From Podospora bellae-mahoneyi (Eukaryota; Ascomycota; Sordariomycetes; Sordariales; Podosporaceae): DNA of 64,000 bases. How positions within the stretch are numbered: position 1 is the stretch's first letter; each line of letters begins with the position of its first letter. This document shows, in pieces, positions 1 through 7,142 of the stretch. Both the position numbers and the translations under genes were made by a program. The stretch covers positions 5,828,001 to 5,892,000 of the forward strand of contig NW_026946359.1 in assembly GCF_035222275.1 (NCBI RefSeq). The letters run 5' to 3'. Below the pieces are notes generated by a model. It made no database searches. It was not told where the DNA came from and worked only from the letters and a program-made list of their open reading frames with translations.

Positions 1-662
1 CTGTCTGGGCCTTTGGTCACTAGGTCACCGACGAAGATGGCGTGGTCACCAGAGGTGGGGGAGAAGTTGAGTTTGGAGTAGAGGAGTTTCTGGAGAGGAA
101 GCAGGTGACCGTGGACGTCGGAGATGATGATTAGGCGGCGGAGTGGGGGGTGGGAAGGGGGAAGGGGGGAGATGAGGTTTAGTGGTGGGGGAGGGGGGTG
201 CTTGTGGTGTTTGTGGTTGCTAGCCGTGAGATCCATTTCTTCCTCCTCCTGACTGTTGGCGGAAGCACCGCCCATGGGGTGCTGAGAGGGATTCATTTTA
301 AGGTTGTGATTGGTGTCCATGTCGATGTCGTGGGATGGTGGTGGTGGTGAGTGAGGTCTGGGTTGGGGTTCAAGGTGGGGTGCACCTATCGACCCTGAAG
401 ACGTCATCCCGCTTTGCCCATCTTCTTGCCCCTGCGTCGGTGGTGTCACTGTCACCACGACTTCTCCTGCAGCTTCTTGGTGGTGGTGTGGTTTGTGATG
501 CCCTCTTCCAATCGTATCAAACACTCGTAGTGTAGATAGCTGGTTGAGGATTGGGAAGTGAATGGTGAACATGCATAATGTCAAAAATGACAGGGTGCCG
601 AAGATTATGAACAGTGTCCGCCGTGGTGGTTGGCGGTTGAAAAGGTTGGTTATTGCCGGCAT
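1..662 (-). CDS. Type II membrane metallophosphoesterase, Ppn2-like (3' end cut by window)
   Basis: The reading frame is open from an ATG at 662 to the window edge (220 codons), so the protein continues beyond base 1. Residues about 15-38 form one hydrophobic helix after an Arg pair (RRTLFIIFGTLSFLTLC), a signal-anchor typical of type II membrane proteins. A long Pro/His/Gln/Glu-rich linker follows. The calcineurin-like phosphoesterase core then starts: IIISDVHGH (metal-binding D and H) and, 30 residues on, VGDLVTKGPD (the GDxVxKGP motif). This order matches yeast Ppn2, a vacuolar zinc-dependent endopolyphosphatase, and related bis(5'-nucleosyl)-tetraphosphatase-like enzymes. The likely role, inferred, is hydrolysis of polyphosphate or a phosphoester in the vacuole lumen. 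The metal-binding C-terminal half lies outside the window, so substrate and completeness cannot be judged. Confidence 0.85.
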   Translation of the reverse strand, partial: MPAITNLFNRQPPRRTLFIIFGTLSFLTLCMFTIHFPILNQLSTLRVFDTIGRGHHKPHHHQEAAGEVVVTVTPPTQGQEDGQSGMTSSGSIGAPHLEPQPRPHSPPPPSHDIDMDTNHNLKMNPSQHPMGGASANSQEEEEMDLTASNHKHHKHPPPPPLNLISPLPPSHPPLRRLIIISDVHGHLLPLQKLLYSKLNFSPTSGDHAIFVGDLVTKGPD

Positions 663-1335
663 CGTGTTTTGGTCGTGTGACGAGCTGTTGCAACGGGAGT
701 GCTGTTTTCTCGGTTTGCTGAAGGAAGGGTTCACGGAACCCCCATTTTGTCAAGGATCAATTGATGAAACCAAAAACCGTTTGAAAGGGGTGATCCAAAG
801 TTGAAGTCGGTGAGAATAAGTAGCAGGTCCACGAGTCACTGACCCTTGGCCATGATGCGCAAAAGTCGGATGGTGGATATCTGATTTCTGTGCCACGGTC
901 AATCGCTCCGGGGTCCTATTTTAGTGCTGCGTAGCAGGGGTCTCTTTTTTTGACTTTGCGCTGTCACGTTGCACCACCATTGGCTCTTGTTCGTCTGGGT
1001 GTTCAGATCGGAGAGGCCAAAGACTGTCGACTACCTGAAGTTTGTTGAAGAGAGTGTGCCTCCTTTGTCTGATGAGTTCTGAAGGGTGGAAGGAATGCTG
1101 TGCCGGATGTTTGGAAACGAAAGAGCATGCCGTCGCCTGCCGCTGACCTCTACCCCCAACAACACCCAAGTGACAGTCATGCCTCTTTGCCCAGAGTCTG
1201 ATTTTGTTTTTGCCAAAACGCCTGCTATGCCCTAATGACCCAATTCAAATATAATACAGATATCGCACATATGTTTTCCTTATCCCATTACATTGCGCAA
1301 CCCCGGGTATCGTCCCATGCTTTCCCATAGGTCTG
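663..1335. other. Intergenic, promoter side of the Ppn2-like gene and 3' side of PET191
   Basis: I see only short overlapping reading frames on both strands, without family motifs. The part next to 662 must hold the promoter and leader of the minus-strand phosphoesterase gene. The part next to 1336 must hold the PET191 3' UTR. No repeat or RNA gene was recognised. Confidence 0.5.
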
Positions 1336-1794
1336 CTATGACTTCTTCGCAGCAGCTTCCTGTGCTTCTCTGTATTTCCTGTTCTCAGCTTCTCTCCAGT
1401 CCTCTGGCGCCTTGTTGGTGCCGTCTGTCTCGCCGCGTGTCCCTGCGAAAGCAGACTTGCCCGCATACAACTGGTATCCCTCGCCGGTGTCCTCTGTCTT
1501 TTGGATCTTCGTGAAAGCAATGGGCTGGTTGCCTCTGAAGCGCTTGCGCATGTCGACCATGCCACGGCGGCATTCACCGAAGCCCTTCTTGAGTTGCTTG
1601 CACTTGAGCGGGAGGGTATCGACGAGAGGTTCGCGGAGGCAGTCGGCGGCCGAGTTGCGCTGCACCATGACGCATTCAGACTCTTGGAGGCATTGCGCCA
1701 AGGCGTCTCCTGGATACCAGAGGTTAGTTTCGAGAAGGCTGTAGCAATTGACAACGAGGAACGCACGAATATCTTTACATGAGCTGGTCGGCAT
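1336..1794 (-). CDS. PET191: Mitochondrial cytochrome c oxidase assembly protein PET191
   Basis: Two exons: 1767-1794 (28 nt) and 1336-1709, with a 57-nt intron (GTGCGT donor, ACTAAC branch, CCAG acceptor). The product is 133 residues. Splicing creates the diagnostic start MPTSSCKDIRDALAQC, a CX9C pair. Reading through the intron in frame would insert about 19 foreign residues and destroy the spacing. Further cysteines form a CX10C pair (CVMVQRNSAADC) and another CX9C pair (CKQLKKGFGEC). The conserved segment KKGFGECRRGMVDMRKRFRG identifies the family. Pet191 is a CX9C protein of the mitochondrial intermembrane space needed for complex IV assembly. The tail after about residue 90 (Lys/Glu/Ala-rich) is a usual extension in filamentous fungi. 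A telobox lies about 130 bp upstream. Confidence 0.95.
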   Translation of the reverse strand: MPTSSCKDIRAFLVVNCYSLLETNLWYPGDALAQCLQESECVMVQRNSAADCLREPLVDTLPLKCKQLKKGFGECRRGMVDMRKRFRGNQPIAFTKIQKTEDTGEGYQLYAGKSAFAGTRGETDGTNKAPEDWREAENRKYREAQEAAAKKS

Positions 1795-1925
1795 CTTGAG
1801 GGCTGTGGAGGGGTTGTTGTACTGGTGATCGCTCTTCCGATGCGGCAGGCAAGGAATTAGACAGTGCTCGGCAAAGCACGGGCCGCGGGTGCAAAGCTGG
1901 CAGCTCAACCTTGATAAACACCATT

Positions 1926-1935
1926 AGGGTTAGGG
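1926..1935. promoter_or_regulatory. Telobox AGGGTTAGGG upstream of PET191
   Basis: Two adjoining TTAGGG units, the telomere repeat of filamentous fungi, stand about 130 bp before the PET191 ATG. Short promoter copies of this motif are known binding sites for Myb/telobox factors. Two units are too few to be a telomere remnant. The regulatory role is inferred. Confidence 0.5.
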
Positions 1936-2174
1936 TATCTGCAGTCTCACTTACACAAAGGTACAGACTAAGTTCATGTATGTTCATATAGCAACTTGTT
2001 TATACAGCTTTCTTCTGGTCATTGTATCCCGTAGAGTTGCCGCAATACTAATCCACCGAAAACTTGTTCAACAACTAAACAAAAGCTCACCCAACTGCTC
2101 ACTCACCTCTGTCTGCAAGGAATGGACATCATCAGCCAGACACCATCACTTTGGAGTCTTGGTTTGTCTCACGA

Positions 2175-2770
2175 TTACAGCTCTTTCACCCTCCTTGTCT
2201 TTTTCCTTCCCCTGGTGTCCTCTTCATCTGACCCATCGGGTCCGAACACCCCCAGAAAGTACAAACTCCTTACAGTGAAGAGAAATCCCTTTACCCACCG
2301 CACGTGTCAGCGAATATACCACAACAATGGATTGAACTTACAGTAGCACCCAAGTTTCCCCAAGTCATCTCGTTCCACCTCAACATCCCAACCGACTCTT
2401 CCCACCCAAGAATACGGCATGTAACAGCCATGTGTCCAATGTCAGCCAACCAGAGCGCCCAGAGGTAGCTCCTCACGACTTTGATCTCGGTGGTACTGTG
2501 AAGGACAAAGAGGCCGAGGAGGAAGGCGAGGAAGTACATGTTTCCTAGTTGTTGGGAGACCAGGAGGGATTGTTCTGGGAATGATAGCATGGGGGTTGGT
2601 GTTTGAGCTGCGAGGAAGTAACGGGGGAATACAACGGCGCCAATAGTGCCGGAGATGCTGAGGCATGTGGTTAGTGGGTGACGTCGGAAGCGACCAAAGA
2701 GATCTTACAGTGATATTGGCTCTGCTATTGTAAAGACAAATCGAGGGAACGCTGGAAGTTGGGAGGTCAT
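2175..2770 (-). CDS. DUF7704-family integral membrane protein
   Basis: Three exons: 2709-2770, 2342-2657 and 2175-2288. The introns are 51 nt (GTAAGA, CACTAAC branch, TCAG) and 53 nt (GTAAGT, GCTGAC branch, AAAG), and the product is 163 residues. It starts MTSQLPAFPRFVFTIAEPIS, runs into a first membrane segment (SGTIGAVVFPRYFLAA), then a second (QQLGNMYFLAFLLGLFVLHS). After STTEIKVVRSYLWALWLADIGHM comes the family signature WNEMTWGNLGAT, then a last segment ending FLGVFG. The C-terminus is short, charged and cytosolic-looking (KKTRRVKEL). The pattern LGN-YL...KVVR-Y..ALW..D.GH...WN-M.WGN is that of a fungus-specific four-helix family now called DUF7704. Its function is unknown. The last acceptor (TAAAG) is the weakest splice call, but only this junction keeps the frame into the conserved LYFLGVFG end. 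Confidence 0.85.
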
Positions 2771-3540
2771 TTTTGGGAGAGTGTCGTTGTCTATACAAGT
2801 TGGAGCGTGTGTATCAGAACTGAATTTCAATGACGCTGTCAACAAACTGAAGTGATGCAGTTACAGGATGCGAGTTTGAGGGAAGAGCCAATTGATGCGC
2901 AAAATGAGAACAGTATGAACTCGAATACAAAAAGTAGTAATATATCAGTCAAGCCTAGTTTTAAACACTCAATTCATGCCACGACTCCTGAGATCAACCG
3001 GCTTTCATAACCACGTCCCTCACCGTCGCGGGCCCTCCGCCTCCGTTCAGGCAACTAGAGGGTTAGGGTCACACCGACACCTCACCTGGCCAGTGCTCAC
3101 CAGCGCACAGACAATTTGCAGTTTCCCCAAATTTTGCAGGCGTGCACAGACCACTCTCACTCAAGTACAAATTTAGCAAATCCCTACCAGAATTTCAACT
3201 CTCCTTTCTCTTTTTCTTCTCCATCCAAGTGCAGGGGTTTTACGCGTATCAGTGAGGATTCGTCCGAGATCGCGTTTTTGCTAGTTGAAAACTACATACC
3301 TGACCGCTCCTGCCAGGCTTGTACTGGTAGGGAATTTTTGTAACCTCTCTCTCCTTGTGGGATTTCTCATCTCTTCATTGCTGTCGGTCTGCGGATCGTG
3401 GTGAGGAAGACGTTGGTCATACATGACATGTGAAGCACTGGGCCGGGTTTGAAAGTTTATCCGAACATATAAAGTCTATTAGAATCAAGTCTTGCAACTG
3501 GGTATCACATTCTGCTTGTCTGATCAACAGCAAACCATGC
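2771..3540. other. Intergenic with promoter of the DUF7704 gene
   Basis: The stretch holds no supportable gene. It contains a telobox at 3059-3068 and moderately AT-rich DNA around 2930-2970 and 3430-3500. The part next to 3541 belongs to the 3' end of the pirin gene. Confidence 0.5.
3059..3068. promoter_or_regulatory. Telobox AGGGTTAGGG upstream of the DUF7704 gene
   Basis: It is the same 10-mer as at 1926, in the same orientation, 289 bp before the start of the minus-strand DUF7704 gene. Its recurrence in front of several genes suggests a shared promoter element. This is inferred, not shown. Confidence 0.45.
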
Positions 3541-4608
3541 CTACGCGGTATCCAAAACCACAACCTCAGCCTCGACTTCGCCAACACTTTCCACCCAGAG
3601 CTTATCTCCCTTGTTCACTCCTTCGATGAACGCTCCATCTCCCTCCTTCAATACAGCATCGTCTCTCCCATCCAACCTGATACTCGCCTTCCCTCCCTTG
3701 GTCATGGGCAAGTGAACAAAAACCTTCCTCTTGTTCTGCTCCGTCACATTCCCTCTTCCTCCCACAATCCATTCAAACTTGCCACCACCAGTGATAATCC
3801 CCGCCCCCATCAAGAAGTCAGCATGAATAGGAATTGTCCCTTCGACCACCGCCTCCGCCTTGGCCTCTTGCTCAGCAGTAGCGTCCACACCCCCCTTCAG
3901 CGGACTTAAAATCGTCACAAACCCTTTCCTCTTATCCTCCTCACTAAAATGCCTGGTATGATACCTCGGCTTCAGCCCTCTCTTCCAAGGCAAAGCCCAA
4001 ATCTGCAAGAAGTGGACAGTATCCCTCCTGTGCTCGTTGAACTCTGAGTGAGCGATCCCCGTTCCGCCGGTGGTGAACTGGATGTCACCGCGCTTCATGC
4101 GGTAGAACTGATCGGGGGAGACATTGTCACCCTCGGCGCCTTTGGTGAGCATGGAGTCGCGGTGGGTGAGCTCGCCGGAGAGGATGTAGGAGAAGATTTC
4201 AAAGTCGCGGTGGGGGTGGGTTGGGAAGCCGGATTGGGGCTTTACGCGGTCTTCGTTGAGGACGCGGAGGGAGCCGAAGCTGGTGTAGGAGGGGTGGTAC
4301 CAGTTTGCAAAGGAGAAGGAGTGGTAGGTGTTTAGCCAGCCGTGGTCCGAGTGGCCGCGGGTGGAGGAGAGATGGGGGGTGATTTTGGCGTGGTGGAGGG
4401 TGCGAGACATGGTTGTTTTGGCGGTGTTCATGTGTGATGGGGTGGTGATGTTGGGGTTGGTGGTTAGGCTTGTGAGGTGGGTTGTTAGGGTGAGGATGGT
4501 GGTGCCTGTGTATGTGGTCAAGATCTGAAGAATGTCAGGCTTGTAGTATGTGAGGATGATTGCGAAAAATGCGATGAGAATTGAGAGGAGAAGGAAAGGA
4601 CGCCTCAT
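3541..4608 (-). CDS. Pirin family protein with N-terminal hydrophobic extension
   Basis: Single exon, 355 residues. The pirin bicupin fold is clear. HGWLNTYHSFSFANWYHPSY opens the N-terminal cupin. THPHRDFEIFSYILSGELTH carries the two metal-binding histidines, and GIAHSEFN supplies the remaining His and Glu ligands. FLQIWALPWKRGLKPRY is a second family signature, and the C-terminal cupin (KRKVFVHLPMT to the end) is complete. Pirins are iron-binding nuclear or cytosolic proteins; some are quercetin dioxygenases and some act as redox sensors. The first 66 residues are unusual: a strong hydrophobic stretch (FLLLSILIAFFAIILTYY) then a Thr-rich linker, before an internal Met (ATG at 4410) exactly where most pirins begin. 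Either this is a membrane- or ER-targeted form, or translation starts at 4410 and the upstream codons are leader. I kept the longer frame. Confidence 0.92.
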   Translation of the reverse strand: MRRPFLLLSILIAFFAIILTYYKPDILQILTTYTGTTILTLTTHLTSLTTNPNITTPSHMNTAKTTMSRTLHHAKITPHLSSTRGHSDHGWLNTYHSFSFANWYHPSYTSFGSLRVLNEDRVKPQSGFPTHPHRDFEIFSYILSGELTHRDSMLTKGAEGDNVSPDQFYRMKRGDIQFTTGGTGIAHSEFNEHRRDTVHFLQIWALPWKRGLKPRYHTRHFSEEDKRKGFVTILSPLKGGVDATAEQEAKAEAVVEGTIPIHADFLMGAGIITGGGKFEWIVGGRGNVTEQNKRKVFVHLPMTKGGKASIRLDGRDDAVLKEGDGAFIEGVNKGDKLWVESVGEVEAEVVVLDTA

Positions 4609-5653
4609 ATAGATTATAGGATTGCTTCTCGATGGAGGCGAGAAGAAGCTGGTAGACTCTGGATTGGGAGAGAAGTCGTGACACGATGCTTAAGTGAGAT
4701 TGAGTGATCATATATTCATGTATTAGAGACCTAGGGTTCTAGATCATCATTTTCCGATCTCTGGATTGCTTTGTCTTCATGATGGTTGAGGGTGGTGGAG
4801 AGTTGCCTGCCGAGACTTGCTGACCGACGATTACCTCATGATTATCCTTCAGCTGCGGCATCGCGCCTCGGCTTTTGACGGCCCGATGAGTAAGCGTTCA
4901 ACATAACAACATCAATGTTTCCTACTTGCAGGCTCGTCCATTCTCGTGAGGATCATGTTGAAAATCAACCTTTTGGTTTCGTTACGTCGCAGTATGGGAC
5001 ATTATCTGAACGAGAATGGAGGTGCCACCCTGCCCACATAATAATTGACACACAAACAAGTTGGCCCATATTTTATCTACACCTCAAAGGATGACTACTA
5101 GGCTTTTAAATAAAGTTAATAGGCCTTCGAGATAATTAAAAGGCCTTTAAAGGTATTTAAAAGGCCCTTTAGTTTACTTTCGATGCATGCTTTACAACAT
5201 CATATGGGCCAACATACTTATGCGTATCAACTATTTGTGGTGAAGGAGGATGCTTGCTCCAAAATCCATTATAGCCACTGCCTCACCTGTTCGCAACTCT
5301 CACCCAATCATTTTGGTGACCTTCAATAATACCATTATGACCTCTTTGTCCCTGAAGTTGCCAAGTTACTGTCTGATACTAACGCTCACAAGAGAACTGA
5401 TGCCGGAACAAAGCCATTGTTTTGACTACTGTCAATAACTCCCGACTACAATGCAGTTATATGCATCAATGATGTTGGCTTCACCTCGTGTATTTAAGGC
5501 CAACGCTGGTCGTGATGGCACTACAACAGCATCGTTTTACATCCCACATCTCAGCTTGCTTCAACATTCGTGTTATCGTAAAAGCTTGTCTCGATATCGA
5601 CCTACTTAACCTTTGGGGTATAGAGATAAAGCTAGCCCTTTTTGACCATCAAA
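4609..5653. other. Intergenic between the divergent pirin and orphan genes
   Basis: This is a shared promoter region of about 1 kb. Its middle (about 5040-5560) is clearly richer in A+T than its surroundings and contains an AGGCC tandem array at 5096-5172. I see no coding region, although small open frames exist. Confidence 0.5.
5096..5172. repeat. Degenerate AGGCC tandem array, period 20-21 bp
   Basis: Four cores, AGGCTTTTAAA, AGGCCTTCGAG, AGGCCTTTAAA and AGGCCCTTTAG, have their GGC at 5102, 5123, 5143 and 5164, i.e. spacings of 21, 20 and 21 bp. AT-only DNA (TAAATAAAGTTAA, ATAATTAA, GGTATTTAA) fills the gaps. The third copy contains the 10-bp palindrome AAAGGCCTTT. The spacing equals two turns of B-DNA, so all cores face the same side. 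Confidence 0.75.
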
Positions 5654-6451
5654 ATGTGTCAACTCGAGCACAAGGCTTATACGGTGTGTACACACGTCTA
5701 CGAGCATGCTGTTCCGTGTAAGTTGACTTCGAGGACGCGGGCTCGGTGTGACAACCCGGAGGTGATTACTAGTGCAAAATTCGGTTTCTGCCGAGAGTGC
5801 CGTGATTTCTACGCGCCTCTTGTAACTGACAGCCCTTACATCATCTTGAGCTACTGGGCTTACAAGGCTGAGCGTGGCATTAATTATGCTGTTCATCCTT
5901 CGTATGTCCCTAGTGCTGAGCTTTTCTGGGTATCTTGTGACCCTGCTGAAGAGTACCGGAAGCGTGTTCACTCTCCCCGTAATGATCTTTCCACCCTGGC
6001 CAAGGTCCTTCCTCGCTACAGAGGAGAGACACGGGATGAGTATCTTGAGCGCCTTCAGTATATCCGCCACGCTACATTGGAGTGGGCTGGGCGAAGGCGC
6101 AGGGAGCGGATTGAGAGTGAGGAGGTTGTCTACCCGCCGGCTGAGAACTCCCCCTCAAGACCGAGTCTGAGTGAGTCGTCGAGGCAATCTTCTCAGAACT
6201 CCATCACTGATCGAGAAGCCCCACAGGTTCATGATGAGACTCTGGCTCGATTATGCGGAACCTGGACGGGCATCTCTTCGAAGAACAACATCGCTAAACC
6301 CGAGCGAGAGGTACACTGGACACAACTGAGCGTTGAGTCAAATCAGGCGAGCGAGAACCTTTTTCCCGAGTCCGCTGGGTTTTCTCAGAACAATGATTTT
6401 GCTCAGTTTTCTCCTGGAATACAGCCCACTTCTCGGTTTTCATTCGACTAG
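5654..6451 (+). CDS. Hypothetical Cys/His-rich protein
   Basis: A single open frame of 265 residues begins at ATG 5654, which has A at -3. The four in-frame codons upstream start with TTG, not ATG. The N-terminal 60 residues are rich in Cys and His (C2, H6, C12, H14, H18, C22, C32 and a pair CREC near 47-50), which looks like a small zinc-binding unit. A basic stretch follows (EWAGRRRRERIESEE) and then a Ser/Gln/Asn-rich, probably disordered tail with repeated SESSRQSSQNS-type runs. I do not recognise the family. Codon usage is less C-rich than in the neighbours, and the gene sits between AT-rich flanks. It may be lineage-restricted. An intron inside the frame cannot be excluded. Confidence 0.5.
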   Translation: MCQLEHKAYTVCTHVYEHAVPCKLTSRTRARCDNPEVITSAKFGFCRECRDFYAPLVTDSPYIILSYWAYKAERGINYAVHPSYVPSAELFWVSCDPAEEYRKRVHSPRNDLSTLAKVLPRYRGETRDEYLERLQYIRHATLEWAGRRRRERIESEEVVYPPAENSPSRPSLSESSRQSSQNSITDREAPQVHDETLARLCGTWTGISSKNNIAKPEREVHWTQLSVESNQASENLFPESAGFSQNNDFAQFSPGIQPTSRFSFD

Positions 6452-7142
6452 GTGAGCAAGTCTCGTTGTCTGTATTTCTTTCAAGGTGAGATAACAACAA
6501 GAAGTGGGTTTGGAGTGAGCTGAGCGTTGAGTTAAATCGGCCTACAAGATAGGACTAACTTGTCTTTCTCTTAATCACGATTCCGCTGAGCTGTCTCTTT
6601 GCACAAGCCTCTTCTCGTTGTTCATTTGACGAAGGCAGGTGAGCCGTATTTAGTCGTGTGGATCTCCCTAAGGTAAGGTATATCGGTTGGCACCAAGTGG
6701 TGTCTCGATTGTAATAATTGATATTCTACTTTTGTTTTTTTCTTAATTGAGCCCTCCTCCCTCTTATTATTTTTTGTGCAGTGAATCATATATAGTTTTT
6801 CTCAATCTTTTTTGTCTCTTTCCAGTGCTAAATCACTGTAAGGGTTAGGGTCCGTAGAGTGACGTATCTCGGTATGACTCTTATCGGTGTACCACTTGGC
6901 GATAAGGAATTGCCCCGCGCCACCATTCGTGAAGCTTTGAAATAATGATTTAACAAGATCGTGTTGGAAAGCATACTATTGCTTGGAGCGGGAGATAGAG
7001 CCAGGTGTCTCTCAGTCTAATTGTTCCCATAAAAAGACCGGTGTTTGATTGAGCTGCGATCCAAGTCCTCATTCCACGAAACCTCCAACCATCAACGCTC
7101 CCTATTATCGCCAGTCGCAAACGCCCCGAAACCAAGCGCGCA
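6452..7142. other. Intergenic upstream of VMS1
   Basis: No gene is visible. A T-rich run lies at 6720-6800 and a telobox at 6841-6850. The last 200 bp are the VMS1 promoter and leader. Confidence 0.5.
6841..6850. promoter_or_regulatory. Telobox AGGGTTAGGG upstream of VMS1
   Basis: The same 10-mer as at 1926 and 3059 lies 293 bp before the VMS1 ATG. Here it is in the sense orientation relative to the gene; in the two upstream cases it reads antisense to the gene. Confidence 0.45.

Noticed and set aside
1926-1935. Interstitial telomere remnant
   Set aside because: Only two TTAGGG units; recurrence in promoters fits a telobox better than an ancient chromosome end.
5040-5560. RIP-mutated transposon in the AT-rich interval
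   Set aside because: It is short, with no coding remnant, no terminal repeats and no clear TpA excess by eye; only the AGGCC array stands out.
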